Shown here: positions 45,101 to 53,899 of the stretch, one piece after another
How positions within the stretch are numbered: the first letter of the stretch is position 1
Layout of the letters: every line of letters starts with the position of its first letter
Source: Sarcophilus harrisii
Lineage: Eukaryota > Chordata > Mammalia > Dasyuromorphia > Dasyuridae
NCBI RefSeq assembly: GCF_902635505.1
Contig: NC_045429.1
Location: forward strand, 425,223,669-425,287,668
Reading direction: 5' to 3'
Length of the DNA stretch: 64,000 nt
Made by a program: the position numbers and the translations under genes
Notes under the pieces: generated by a model
Database searches by the model: none
What the model was told of the DNA's origin: nothing
Seen by the model: only the letters and a program-made list of their open reading frames with translations

Positions 45101-47980
45101 AAATATATATTTTTTAAAGGAATATCACTTTGGCAGCTGTGGAGAATGAATGGAAGAAATGAAAGACCAGAGACAAAGAATTAGGAGGCTATCACAGCAT
45201 TCACCTACTGAGAGCATAAAATTAGGAAATGGTCTTGTGAGCAGAGAGAAGAGAATAGTGGCAAGAGCTATGTTATGGAACAATATCTGAAACCACCTGG
45301 TTTCTAGCATATCCAGAAAGAACCTGACAGCAATCAAGGAGAGAAAGGCAGTGAGGCATAAAACTCAAGATTTCACCACACAAAAAATGATGACTCAAAA
45401 TAAAATTTGCAGTACTTTATTTTATATCTTGGAAAAGATACTCAAGTGCTCCCTTTGCAACATGAAAAAGGAAGGCAGATAGGATTTTAGCTGAAAAGTA
45501 CTGACATTCATTTTTTAGAAACTGAAATGCTTGAGAATAAGTCTAGAGCCCTCTGCTAAAAGTGTGCTCATGCAGGCTAGGGTCACCTCCTGTACTTGCA
45601 AAGGCTGCTAAAGGGCTATGCAGTATTCTGAGCTTCTCAGCAAGAAAAGTCCTCTATCCATGGCAGTTTGTTTAAACTTGATGGGACCCGAGTAGAGAAT
45701 GTCAGGCTTTGTCTAGAAATAGGAAGTACCTATAGGTTCCCTGCAGAAAGGCAAAGGTTAATGTCCATAGTTAAGGAGGCCACTCCAAAATGGCCAGGAA
45801 GGACGTATAGGAATCTATAATTTGATTTCAAACAAATTAAAATGGAATTGAAGATCAACAAATTCAAAGCTCTGGGCTACGGGGAAACACCTTGAGAAAG
45901 TACTTAATGAATCCCTGAAAATGAAACCCTATCCCTATCACTTTCTCCTCACATATATAAGTCATTCTATCTCTCACAGAACCTTAGTCAGACAAGAGAC
46001 GTGAACGCTAGTTAACAAGTTGACTCTCCTAAAAGACAAGATGGGGAAAAGGAGTCTCAAATGTATGTGGTTAGGAGACACAGGACACATTCTCCATTCA
46101 AGTATGGACCACCAGTCAGGTCCTACCAGAGTTGAAGGAAATGTTAATGAAAAGTAATATAAAAGTAAAATCAGGAAAAGCAAATGGGTTTGTGGCTATG
46201 TCAACCTTTTTCTTTTTTAAATTTTTTTTTGACTGAGTTGAGATTGTTATTGATAGAGATTAATCTATAGTAAATCCTATACCCAAGCCTCTTTTTGGTA
46301 CTCAACAAATAATTTCTCTCACAAGTCACTGGACAAATATTAAATTGTCTTATGGAGTTAATCCTATTGCCACTGGATAATCAGTCAATAAAACTTTTCT
46401 GGATAACATAGTTGCCTGAACACAGGCAGGTTATTCTTCCAACATCTATTCCAGCAAAAACCTAGAAATTCAATCAAACTAAGCAATGAAGCATTTAAGA
46501 TTTTCTGAAATAGAGAAGTTGGAAAGGTGGGGGGGCAAAGGGTAGGAGAAGAAGAAAATAATGAGTTCTGCTTTGGATACTCTTTAATCTAATCTTTTTG
46601 CTCTATTATATCTCACCATCATCACCAAAAAACATTTATTTTCCAAGTCAAAGAATCATACAAAGAATTCTATAGTCATAAATTAATCAATCAATAAGCA
46701 ATTATTATTTTTTGGGGGGGTGAAGGAGGGGAAAATTTGGAACAAATCAATAAGAAATTATTAAGCACCTGGTATGTACCAGGTATTATAATAAATGCTG
46801 AAAGTATAAAGACAAAAATGAAATAGTTCCTGCCCTCAAGGGGCTTATATTCTATTGGGAGATACATGTTTATAGATAAGTACATAAAAAAATATATAAG
46901 ATATATTTAAGGGGGGGAGGAGAAAACCAGCAGCTAAGTTCAGGAAAGGTTATGGCAGATATCATTTAAATCAAACTCTGAAGTTCACAAGGGCTCCTAA
47001 GAGGCAGAGGTGAGATGGAAGTGCATTCCAGATATCAAGGAACACCAGTGCAAACAGTCAGAAATAAGAGATAGGGAGTATATGTGAGGAATGGAAAGGA
47101 ACGCAGTTTGGCTGGGCTCTACAATAAAAAAAATTGGAGAGGTTAGCTGAGGACAAGTTGTGAAGGGATAAACAAAGAAATTTATATTTGAATCTTGAAG
47201 GCAAAAGGGAGCCACTGGAGTTTATTGAGTAGAGGACTAATATTATCAGCTGTGTAGCTGAGAAAAATCACTTTGGCAGTGGAGGGAGGGGGGAGAAAGA
47301 CTTTCAGCAAGGAGACCAATTAGGATATTGAAACAGTCCAAGTGAGGAGTGATGAACAATTCAGACGAGAGCAGTGATTGTATGAGTGGAGAGAAGGAAA
47401 AAGAATAAAGAACATCATGATTCCTGCCCTATAGGATCTTATACTCTAGGACAGTCACATGGACATGCAGAGAGCAAAATAAAAACCATAAACCAACTTA
47501 TTCAACAATTATCTACAATAATTAAGAGGAGGGGAGTAAGACATAAATAACAGCATGAAAAATGCCAAAGAATGAATACTGAAAAAATTGTATTTCAAAA
47601 TTCATTAATGAATTTTCCCAGGAGATTTTTCTTTATTTTTGTTATTCCTAGGCTAATATGAAAGTTTGTCTACAATCCCTAAGCATACAGGGGCCTCAAA
47701 TTGAGGGAGGCAATTCAATAATGTAATAAATGACAGTGGAAGAGCAACTTTTTATTTTAAAATTATGATCAGTAATAGATAAGAATTTAATGATGATCTT
47801 ATTAACAGTAAACTATCATATGCCAACTCTTCTGCCATCTTCAAGTTTCATAAATCAGTCCAGCAATAAAACAAAACATCTCCTCAATTCCTCACCTTCC
47901 AAAAGATCACGGGCCAACCCTGGTTCGGCTCCCGTGGAACGGACAAAATCTGACAAGACAGCGTCCATATCCAGGGTCAT
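21135..47980 (-). CDS. OTUD7B: OTUD7B (Cezanne), OTU-family deubiquitinase, complete coding sequence
   Basis: Cysteine protease of the A20-like OTU group; the family member is known for cutting K11-linked ubiquitin chains and restraining NF-kB signalling. Eleven coding exons, in transcript order: 47896-47980, 39240-39428, 38119-38346, 36872-36973, 35595-35722, 29998-30110, 24782-24909, 24358-24507, 23720-23834, 22810-22894, 21135-22352. Sites are GT-AG and frame is kept throughout, giving 2541 nt or 846 aa (human 843 as remembered). The N-terminal UBA-like region ([13 protein letters not shown]) is followed by the OTU domain with GDGNC, catalytic Cys194, and DQAHF, His358. The basic Lys/Ser-rich region has [16 protein letters not shown]. 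The A20 zinc finger has Cys 805, 810, 822 and 825 (C-x4-C-x11-C-x2-C). The coding start exon has 5' UTR up to 48046, after an acceptor AG at 48047-48048, so at least one non-coding exon lies further upstream. Confidence 0.97.
23832..23837 (-). promoter_or_regulatory. OTUD7B: NAGNAG tandem splice acceptor, OTUD7B coding exon 9
   Basis: The transcript strand reads ...CCAGCAG|TGATCCC, with two AGs three bases apart. Using the first gives ...KEQAVIPLTD, as in human. Using the second removes one Ala (KEQVIPLTD) and keeps frame. The junction follows the OTU domain exon. Confidence 0.7.
25080..25560 (-). repeat. L1 ORF2 remnant, antisense
   Basis: Contains 'aaactgcatcccacaagttt' followed by 'ggtatgttgtctcattatca'. 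This resembles a conserved antisense stretch of marsupial L1 ORF2 ('gctgcatcccataggttttg'). It is A/T-rich and heavily worn. Confidence 0.55.
26040..26130 (-). repeat. L2 3' tail, antisense
   Basis: 'atgtctgctaagtaccagat' followed by 'actgtcctaagcactagcc' is the reverse complement of the L2 end. Confidence 0.6.
26930..27165 (+). repeat. MAR1-type CORE-SINE
   Basis: Motifs in order: 'gctagatggcacagtagata', 'ggaagacccgagttcaaata', 'gcctcagtttcctcatctg', 'ccactccaagaaaacctcaa', 'ggggtcataaagaatc', with a terminal 'aacaactgaaaacaacc'. Confidence 0.85.
27180..27400 (+). repeat. Second SINE-like dispersed repeat, family not named
   Basis: Reads 'gtagccttggagtcagttca' and 'gcctgaggcaactatttttc', then 'gcattggtaaaggtagtttc' and 'actaatgaaatcactggtcc'. 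A related, shorter copy lies at about 33895-34060 ('aagcaactctctaagactat'). It looks like a tRNA-headed marsupial SINE inserted beside the MAR1 copy. Confidence 0.6.
27430..27955 (+). repeat. L1 3' end (ORF2 tail and 3' UTR)
   Basis: 'gagcagaatcaagagaacat' and 'tgtacacagtaacagcaag' lead into 'gcacaacataacaaacatga' and 'gtcttacaaaaatgaatgtt', the usual end of marsupial L1 copies. It is 5'-truncated. Confidence 0.8.
28255..28320 (-). repeat. L2 3' tail, antisense
   Basis: 'caacatttattaagtgcttt' followed by 'gctaagcattcc'. Confidence 0.6.
30982..31181. repeat. Foldback inverted repeat, arms of about 73 bp
   Basis: Arm 1 (30982-31053) begins 'caaaatcccttttctttata' and ends 'ggcatcaattcttaatat'. 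Arm 2 (31107-31181) begins 'atattaagaattgatgcc' and ends 'tataaagaaaagggattttg', its near-exact reverse complement. The loop is 53 bp. Arm 2 contains 'aaccaggagaacaattta', an L1 3' motif, so both arms are probably L1-derived. Confidence 0.85.
31185..32045. repeat. Rearranged L1 pieces in both orientations
   Basis: About 31185-31610 is antisense L1 ('ttttcatcatctttgcaact', 'gtctcttagtattaatgatt'). 31620-31930 is a sense L1 tail ('gcacaacatgacaaatatgg', 'aaagtcttacaaaaacaaaa', ending 'aataaaatactgtcaaaaa'). 31960-32045 is again antisense ('gttcagtcattctcaaatga'). An inverted 5' part joined to a sense 3' tail is the usual product of twin priming. Confidence 0.65.
32085..33470 (+). repeat. L2 LINE, reverse-transcriptase and C-terminal part
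   Basis: Sense translation recalls L2 RT: ...[19 protein letters not shown] followed by [13 protein letters not shown], where L2 has KLLERVV and LSKVTNDLL. It then runs through 'tgtttcaatggcttcctgtt' and 'tctagaataaaatactcctc' towards the L2 3' end. ORFs at 32085-32671 belong to it. Its tail appears again at 33690-33812 beyond a MIR. Confidence 0.8.
33472..33640 (-). repeat. MIR SINE nested in L2
   Basis: Antisense MIR blocks: 'tgccaagcactgtgctaagc', 'ttgatcctcacaacaacct', 'tattatccccattttacaga' and 'gaggaaactgagacacag'. It sits between the L2 body and its 3' tail. Confidence 0.9.
33690..33812 (+). repeat. L2 3' tail continuing beyond the MIR
   Basis: 'ctttgtatcactagcaccta' and 'gggcacctactaaatgg' match the L2 end and probably complete the copy begun at 32085. 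Confidence 0.65.
33895..34060 (+). repeat. SINE-like repeat related to 27180-27400
   Basis: Shares a head ('aagacctggattcaatgcct') and the 'caactctctaagactataag' box with marsupial tRNA-headed SINEs. It is partial. Confidence 0.5.
34228..34480 (+). repeat. MAR1-type CORE-SINE
   Basis: Complete order of MAR1 motifs: 'gggggcaccacagtacacag', 'tgagttcaaatctgatctca', 'ggacaagtcacttcatcctg', 'gctggagaaggaaatggcaa', and 'ggggtcacaaagagtgagac' at the end. Confidence 0.9.
35345..35470 (-). repeat. L2 3' tail, antisense, worn
   Basis: 'caataagcatctaagtacct' then 'ataatgtgcaaaagagcaag' fits the reverse complement of the L2 end loosely. Confidence 0.45.
36116..36160. repeat. (GT)n/(GA)n compound microsatellite
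   Basis: About 21 bases of GT repeat run directly into about 24 bases of GA repeat in OTUD7B intron 4. Confidence 0.9.
36872..36973 (-). CDS. OTUD7B: OTUD7B coding exon 4, catalytic cysteine exon
   Basis: A 102-nt exon that is easy to miss because no long open frame surrounds it. It encodes [19 protein letters not shown] followed by [14 protein letters not shown]. The acceptor AG is at 36974-36975 and the donor GTGAGT at 36866-36871. GDGNC carries the active-site cysteine, which falls at residue 194, the same number as in human Cezanne. Residue 180 is Cys here where I recall Ser in human. Confidence 0.95.
38721..38863 (+). repeat. WSINE1-like tRNA-SINE with short target duplication
   Basis: 'gggcagctgggtggcacagt', 'ctgaagtcaggaggacctca', 'gcaagtcacttaacctctat', ending 'tgcctcagcaaataataata'. 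The flanks share 'gcaaaat' (38713-38719 and 38864-38870). This SINE group is associated with Australian marsupials. Confidence 0.85.
39625..39745. repeat. AT-rich low-complexity tract
   Basis: About 120 bases composed almost only of A and T in short palindromic steps ('atatataatatatttatat'). It could extrude hairpins and is probably an expanded (TA)n/(TATAA)n repeat. Confidence 0.85.
40570..41840 (-). repeat. L2 LINE 3' part, antisense, split by an L1
   Basis: Starts with the reverse-complemented tail 'gtgctcactatgtgccagat' and runs through 'gagcattccaggcatgggta' to 'catctgactgggtcaaactt'. It is interrupted by L1 at 41109-41616 and continues with 'ttgacaactgcatggaaaat'. A (CA)n run lies at about 40638-40658. 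Confidence 0.75.
41109..41616 (-). mobile_element. 5'-truncated L1 inserted in L2, with 12-bp target duplication
   Basis: Antisense L1 3' end. The poly-A appears as a T-run at the left edge, followed by 'aatagccttttatttacagg' and 'catcagttcgtgta' at the right edge. Both flanks carry 'acttacaatttt' (41097-41108 and 41617-41628). Read in the L1 direction the site begins TC/AAAA, close to the L1 endonuclease consensus TT/AAAA. It is nearly identical to the copy at 49272-49941 where they overlap, so fairly recent. Confidence 0.9.
41870..42215 (+). repeat. Dispersed element with internal duplicated module and L2-like tail
   Basis: Two related modules, 'gcattttgggaaaaggccca' (about 41892) and 'cattttgggaaatggcccag' (about 41997), are each followed by 'ttctct(a/g)gacttg'. 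The element ends with 'gctccttgagggcagggact' and 'gcaattaataaatgcctgtg', an L2-type tail. It looks like a non-autonomous element moved by L2; I do not know its name. Confidence 0.6.
42575..42770 (-). repeat. L2 3' tail, antisense
   Basis: 'aaaacatttattaagctcct', 'gcccacaaggagcttacaat' and 'ctaatgaaggaagacaacac' are the reverse complement of an L2 end. Confidence 0.8.
42840..44740 (-). repeat. HAL1-like / L1 ORF1-bearing copy, antisense
   Basis: The minus strand carries pieces of an L1 ORF1-type protein: [19 protein letters not shown] followed by EGKVEIEK, where marsupial L1 ORF1 as I remember it has IIFQEIIKENCPDILEPEG. A Lys/Asn-rich coiled-coil part lies upstream. No ORF2 sequence follows in the expected place, which suggests a half-L1 layout. 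The same structure recurs at 56560-58240. It is worn, with many interruptions. Confidence 0.65.
44741..45380 (-). repeat. L2 remnant, antisense
   Basis: 'gagagaatattccaggcacc' and 'aagaacctgacagcaatcaa' fit the antisense C-terminal and 3' part of L2. It is worn. Confidence 0.5.
46735..47480 (-). repeat. L2 LINE 3' part, antisense
   Basis: 'gcacctggtatgtaccaggt', 'ctgccctcaaggggcttata', 'gaaaaatcactttggcagtg' and 'attgaaacagtccaagtgag' follow the expected antisense L2 order. Confidence 0.8.
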
Positions 47981-48046
47981 GTGATCATGAAATCCTCTCA
48001 GGCAGCTGGATGAAGGTGGAACATAGATCAAAACTCAGGCTTCTAC
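47981..48046 (-). other. OTUD7B: OTUD7B 5' UTR part of the start-codon exon
   Basis: Sequence between the ATG at 47980 and the acceptor 'tttttag' (AG at 48047-48048). The acceptor shows that a further upstream 5' UTR exon exists. Confidence 0.7.
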
Positions 48047-49271
48047 CTAAAAAGGAAATAAATGCACACATTTCAAATTTCATTATGACAATTAACCCAA
48101 TCCATGGAATTAACCCAATCCAATGGCAAATGGGGAAACTACAACAATCGGTTCATACTCATGGACTTTTTTAAAAGCAAAGTTTAAAATTTATAATTTA
48201 GTGTATAAATTTTCAACTTATGAATACTACTTTGTTTTTTATCTCCCCAAAAAGTTGTTCAGACAATGAACTCATGAGTACATTAGTGAAGGGACACATG
48301 GGCACAAAGTATAGCTGACTCGAGAAAATGTTAGATGTAAGACTTTAAGGTCCACCTCTAAAATCAGGTCTTTATTAAACTTTAGGTTTAATGAGAGCAG
48401 AGATGTGAAGAACTTATTTTAAAACTATTTAAAGAAAATTTAACAAGCAGTTTTGCAAAGCTGAGTGTGGAGAGTTTAAAGGTTTATGAAGAAAGGGATT
48501 CAGCCTATTAGTTACTTTGTGAAAGTAGCTCCTACCCAATTCATTCAAATAAATTCCACCTGAAAAGATCTCTGCTAAACTGGCTCCTCCAAGGTTAAAG
48601 CAGGCTGCCTTATGAAGGCAGCAGTATTATCAGTGAGAAGCAAATCTCTGATCCATTTCCACTACTTCTGGCACTTTTGCCAATCTCTTGTAGAAGATAC
48701 CTAGTTAATTAAATGACCCTCATTTTCCTGTGTTCTTGACCCCCCAATTCCTAATAACTTATTTAGACTAAGTCAAACTTACTCTAAAGTAAAACAAAAA
48801 TCCACAAAGGTAAAAGGTGAGACTCCCTTCAAAAAAAACACCTCTTACTTATCTCAGAATCCTTGGAGGACAAAGGTGCATTAACTCAGAACTAAACCTT
48901 TCCATGGGCAGCTTTCTGTTACTACTCTACCACTATCCCCACCCCCACTTCCCCTTGCTGCTTGATCAGGGCTCAACCCAAATCCTGATTTTCCACATTC
49001 CTCATGAATGTTTTGACCAGACCTGTGATTTCATCAGTGTAGAGCACTCCTGGTGAGGAACATCTATCAACACATTTCAGCACCTGCTCAGCAATCTGAC
49101 CTGCCCAGGGCTGCAGAGCCAGTATGCAGTCAAAAGCAAGACTTGAATTCAGGTCTTCCCAATTCTCAGGTCATCTCTATAACTATTATTTCACATTCCT
49201 TCTCTTCTGAGGAATACTAATCCAAATATATGGCAAAGGACTTAACTTAATGGAGTGTAGGCACCATTTTC

Positions 49272-49941
49272 TTTCTTTTTTTTTTAATTTTATTTATTTA
49301 ATAGCCTTTTATTTACAGGATATATGCATGGGTAACTTTACAGCATTAACAATTGCCAAACCTCTTGTTCCAATTTTTCACCTCTTACCCCCCACCCCCT
49401 CCCCTAGATGGCAGGATGACCAGTAGATGTTAAATATATTAAAATATAAATTAGATACACAATAAGTATACATGACCAAAACGTTATTTTGCTGTACAAA
49501 AAGAATCAGACTCTGAAATATTGTACAATTAGCTTATGAAGGAAATCAAAAATGCAGGTGTGCATAAATATAGGGATTGGGAATTCAATGTAATGGTTTT
49601 TAGTCATCTCCCAGAGTTCTTTTTCTGGGCATAGCTAGTTCAGTTCATTACTGCTCCATTGGAAATGATTTGGTTGATCTCGTTGCTGAGGATGGCCTGG
49701 TCCATCAGAACTGGTCATCATATAGTATTGTTGTTGAAGTATATAATGATCTCCTGGTCCTGCTCATTTCACGCAGCATCAGTTCGTGTAAGTCTCTCCA
49801 GGCCTTTCTGAAATCATCCTGTTGGTCATTTCTTACAGAACAGTAATATTCCATAATATTCATATACCACAATTTATTCAGCCATTCTCCAACTGATGGA
49901 CATCCATTCAGTTTCCAGCTTTTAGCCACTACAAAAAGGGC
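49272..49941 (-). mobile_element. 5'-truncated L1 with 14-bp target duplication
   Basis: Antisense L1 end with the poly-A as a T-run at about 49277-49288. The minus strand encodes the last part of ORF2 (...NGCPSVGEWLNKLWYMN... at 49705-49929). The flanks share 'taggcaccattttc' (49258-49271 and 49942-49955). It matches the 41109-41616 copy almost base for base and extends about 160 bp further 5'. Confidence 0.93.
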
Positions 49942-50283
49942 TAGGCACCATTTTCAAAGCAGGGCTTTAACCACTTGGTTATAAAACATTTTGGGGAAGG
50001 AGAAGAGAAGGGCAGTTAGGGTATTCCCATAAATAAAGGGTAGGAAACAGGAACCCAAAAGGCTGAATTCCAGTTGAAGAGATTTCCATTTAATCTCATA
50101 CTTTGACATGATTTTCCCATTCACAATGCCAATCAAGGCAACTCTATAGTATCTATATCAGTTAAAAGGAAATAAACTGCACTACTAGCAATTTCAAACA
50201 GTAGAAAATTCATAAGTCATTTTACCTTGTCCTGATTAAAAAAGGAAGGTGAAAAGGTATTTTGACATTATATACTGTTTGTT

Positions 50284-50306
50284 AAGTTTTTTTTTTTTTT
50301 TTTTAA
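50284..50306. repeat. Poly-T run
   Basis: About 20 T in a row followed by A/T-rich DNA. It may be the poly-A of an unrecognised antisense insertion. Confidence 0.7.
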
Positions 50307-50879
50307 TATTGTTTATTATGGGATCTGGAATCTATAAAATAATCTGCTCCTAACTATGCCTCCCCACATATCTGAGACATACAGATACCTATGGCTGGGA
50401 ATGAACAAAGAAAAGGTGTCTATTGATAACTAAGTCTAGGATATTCTGATTACTGAAAACCTATCAATAAGTTAGGAGCAGGAAAGCCCAGAAACTAGTC
50501 TCTGATGAGGTCACCAAGAATGAAGTTTAAACAGTAAAAGAAAGAACTTAGTATTGGATGGTATAAAGGTTGAATCAGATGACAGTGTGTATGAATGTGA
50601 ATTTTTTTTATTCACTGGTGCACCTCTTAAAGGATTTCCAATAATTTTGAGGAATAAACTACTTCTTAAGGATGTAAAGAGAGACATATGTTGATTTCAG
50701 AGATTATTGATAGTTAAACACTAGGTTGTTCCACAAGTCAATCCAAGGAAACCAAGAAATGAAGAAAAGAAGAGAAGAGGGAGCTCACAACAAACAGTCT
50801 CAGGTTTTTTTCTGTAAAATATGAGGCAAGGTTCTCAGCTGACAGAGTAAGATGAGGAGAAGTCATGAAAATTGTAACA

Positions 50880-51600
50880 ATTCTGAGGTACCACTTCGAA
50901 CCCATCAGATTGGCAAAGTTGTCAAGACAAATGCTGGAGAGGTTATGGAAAAATAAATACATAAACATACTGCTGATAGAACTGTGAACAAATTTAGCCA
51001 TTTCTGGGAAGCAATTTGGAATTAAGCTCCAAAATACTATTAAACTATGTATACTCTTTACCCAACTAAGTCACTACCCACAAAAAGACCAAATAAAGGG
51101 GAAAAGGATGCACAAAATATATAGCAGGTTTTTTTGTAGTGGTGGCAAAGAATCAAAGTGAGAGGCTCTTCATCAGTTGGAGAATGGTTAAACAAGTCAT
51201 GATATATGAATGTGATGGAATATTATTATGCTATAAAAAATTAAGAGAATGATTTCAAAGAAATCTGAAAAGTCTATGAACTGATACAAAATGAAATAAG
51301 CATAGCCAAAAGAACAATTTATGTGATGATGATAATACTATAGAGGCAAACAATTTTTAAAAACTTAGGAATTTTGATCATCACAATAACCAAATGCAAT
51401 AGTTTTCCCACCTCCAGAGAAAGAGGTGATGGACTCAGAGTGCAATGTTTTTTGGACATGGAAAATCAGGAATGTGTTTTGTTTGATCATACATGTTTGT
51501 AACTAACATGTTTGGGGATTTTGTTTTTGCTTTCTCAATGGAAAGAGTGTGGGAGAAGGGAAAAGGGGAGAATGCAAACATAAAAACAAAATTAAGGGGT
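50880..51600 (+). repeat. L1 ORF2 end and 3' UTR, sense, worn
   Basis: 'tgaggtaccacttcgaaccc', 'atcagattggcaaagttgtc', 'catcagttggagaatggtta' and 'atatgaatgtgatggaatat' follow the conserved order of the L1 ORF2 end. The copy ends near a TTG/TTTTG-rich low-complexity stretch (51600-51645). Confidence 0.8.
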
Positions 51601-52854
51601 GGTGGTTGTTGTTGTTTTGGGTTTTGTTTTTGTTTTGTTTTTTACATCAAAGGCATTTAGGAGTCACAGTTAGATGCCCTGCACAGAGGTGAACCCATTT
51701 TTCCAAAGACTCACTACCCACAATACTGACCACAAGAGATGAATTAAAGTCTCTTCTGATAACAGCTTCCATTTCTTCATCAAAGGGTTTTAGTGTCTTC
51801 TCTTTATTTTCTTATCCTTATATCTTGCTTGCTCTGTCACTCTTCTATCCCTATGATTTTCTACTATTTTACCTAAAAATGTTCTTTCTGCCTTCATTCC
51901 AACTAACTACAGTCTCAATATCCTGAAATGAAGTCTATGATGACAAATATAATTTTGTTCTATATACTTCAATAACACAGGTATACACTTAAGTATGCAT
52001 TTTTATAACTACATTAGTTTATGCATTTTTCTCATATAGTGAGAGAAAATTCTATTACATTTGCTTTTCTAGAACTTTAAGATTTCAAAAACAGCAGTAG
52101 ACTGGTCAATAGTCCTTTATGTGGAATATTTTCATTCATTGATAAAGGGGGAATCCAGGCACGGCTCTGATCATCTAAGAGAGATCAATAGCATGTGAAA
52201 GCTGATTCTCTTATTGTTATTGCGGGTTATATCAAGCTTTCTCTACTCCAAATGTGGTGTGGCATGGGTTCTATCCCACACAATAATATTGCTTCATAAT
52301 GTGGAAGAAGGCCAGGTATTATATAGGAAAAGGAATGGTCTTGCTCAGGCCTGATTAGAAGATATTAAAGATAGCTGTCAATTAATAAGAATTTGCAGCA
52401 TGAAAATACTAGAACTAAATATCCAGGGACTTCCAGAGAAGGGGAAGTAATGTATCAAATGTAACAGACAAGAGAAAGGACCTTGTCAAGAGCAGAGATA
52501 GTTATAAGAATGCCTAGATATCACTCACCTTTCCCCTTTCTCCTATCACCCTCATGAAAATCTTTTTTAACTGATGATCCATATGGGGAATAGATAGTCT
52601 AGAAAATTGCCTTGGGAATTAAAGGATGCTTTTTACAATATGTATGTATATACATGCTTACATAAATGAATGTATGTACATGTATATATATGCACATATA
52701 CATAAATTAGCCATGCCTTCCCAAGATTAATTTGGAAACATGATGGTGATTAGCTTAGGACATCCTGGGCATTGTAGTAAAAATACCAGGTTACATTTCT
52801 AAATGGTAGCCCTCAAGTAAAAGTCCTACCTTTTTTTTTTAATGCTTTCAAATT

Positions 52855-52965
52855 TCTTCTGTTATAAACTCATATGTCAGAACTGGAAAGCCCCTCAGTT
52901 TCATGGATAAAGAAGCAAAGCCCAGAGAAATTAAATAACTTTGCCCAAGATCACAGGATTGAGGA
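52855..52965 (-). repeat. MIR-type fragment, antisense
   Basis: 'gaactggaaagcccctcagt' and 'aataactttgcccaagatca' resemble an antisense MIR or MIR3 piece. It contributes the start of the ORF at 52874-53182, which is therefore not taken as a gene. Confidence 0.5.
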
Positions 52966-53319
52966 AAAACTCACTACTTATAAACTTGAAGGACAAGTCC
53001 ACTTTCACTATGCAATGCTAGTTTTAGGGTATGCATCTCTTTTGCAGTCTGTCCAGATTAGAGCTTTTATTGATATAATCAATTCAAAAGATACAACTTG
53101 CTTGGCTAAAGCTAAAACACCTATTTTCAATAAACAAAAACAGATTCTTTGCAACTGTGCACATCAATACAAAATTCAGTAGATGATTGAGCAGCTTCTT
53201 TAACAATCTGGTAAGCAAGTAAAACCCAGTCTAGGACCTTATTTAGCAGATTACGAACTCCAAGTGTCTCATATAGGTTGGCTACAGATTCCATTAGCAT
53301 ACCTAGTCTCCACTACATC

Positions 53320-53405
53320 TGGAATCAACAGACATTTACTAAATGCTAATTATATGCCAGATATTATTCTAACCAGTGATGCAAAGGTAGGTAAAAAAAT
53401 TCACC
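53320..53405 (-). repeat. L2 3' tail, antisense
   Basis: 'aacagacatttactaaatgc' and 'atgccagatattattctaac'. Confidence 0.6.
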
Positions 53406-53668
53406 CTCTGAGATTAATCATCTTATCCAACTCATTTCTCCTCAAATCTTAAGAACTTCCATGATTACAAACTCTGAGACTGTCAGTGTGGTAAGGCAAT
53501 TCACATAACCTCACCAAATCAATTACCCTAGCTATTAGGGAACCCATAATATGGTTCTTTTCATCTTAAAACATAATTATGATTACAGCTTTCTACTTCT
53601 AATTAAATGATGTTTAATAAAATTGAGTTGCAACGTAACATTTGTCAGGAAGTACCCATACATTGTAG

Positions 53669-53899
53669 GCAACTAAGTGACACAGTGGCCTGAAATTAGC
53701 AAGACTCATTTCCTAAATTCAAATGTGGCCTCAGACACTAGCTGTGTGCCCCTGGGCAAGTCACTTAACCCTGTTTGCCTCAGTTTCCTTATCTGCCAAA
53801 TGAGCTGGAGAAGGAAATGGCAAACCACTCCAGTATCTTTGCCAAGAAAAGCTCAAATGGGGCCACAAACAGTCAAACATGACTGAACAACAACCTGGC
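53669..53899 (+). mobile_element. MAR1-type CORE-SINE with 9-bp target duplication
   Basis: All MAR1 landmarks are present, including 'tgtgcccctgggcaagtcac', 'tgcctcagtttccttatctg', 'gcaaaccactccagtatctt' and 'atggggccacaaacagtcaa'. The flanks share 'acattgtag' (53660-53668 and 53900-53908). Confidence 0.9.

Larger units (their letters stand above)
39429..47895 (-). other. OTUD7B: OTUD7B intron 1 (between the first two coding exons), repeat-rich
   Basis: An 8.5 kb intron. It contains L2, L1, a HAL1-like copy and a SINE-like element, all listed separately. About 39.75-40.56 kb and 45.4-46.7 kb hold nothing I can assign. Confidence 0.7.

Noticed and set aside
49705-49929. 74-aa ORF NGCPSVGEWLNKL...
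   Set aside because: It is the C-terminal end of L1 ORF2 within the truncated L1 at 49272-49941.
52874-53182. 102-aa ORF in the OTUD7B upstream region
   Set aside because: It starts inside a MIR-like fragment, has no recognisable domain, and no splice or promoter signals support it.
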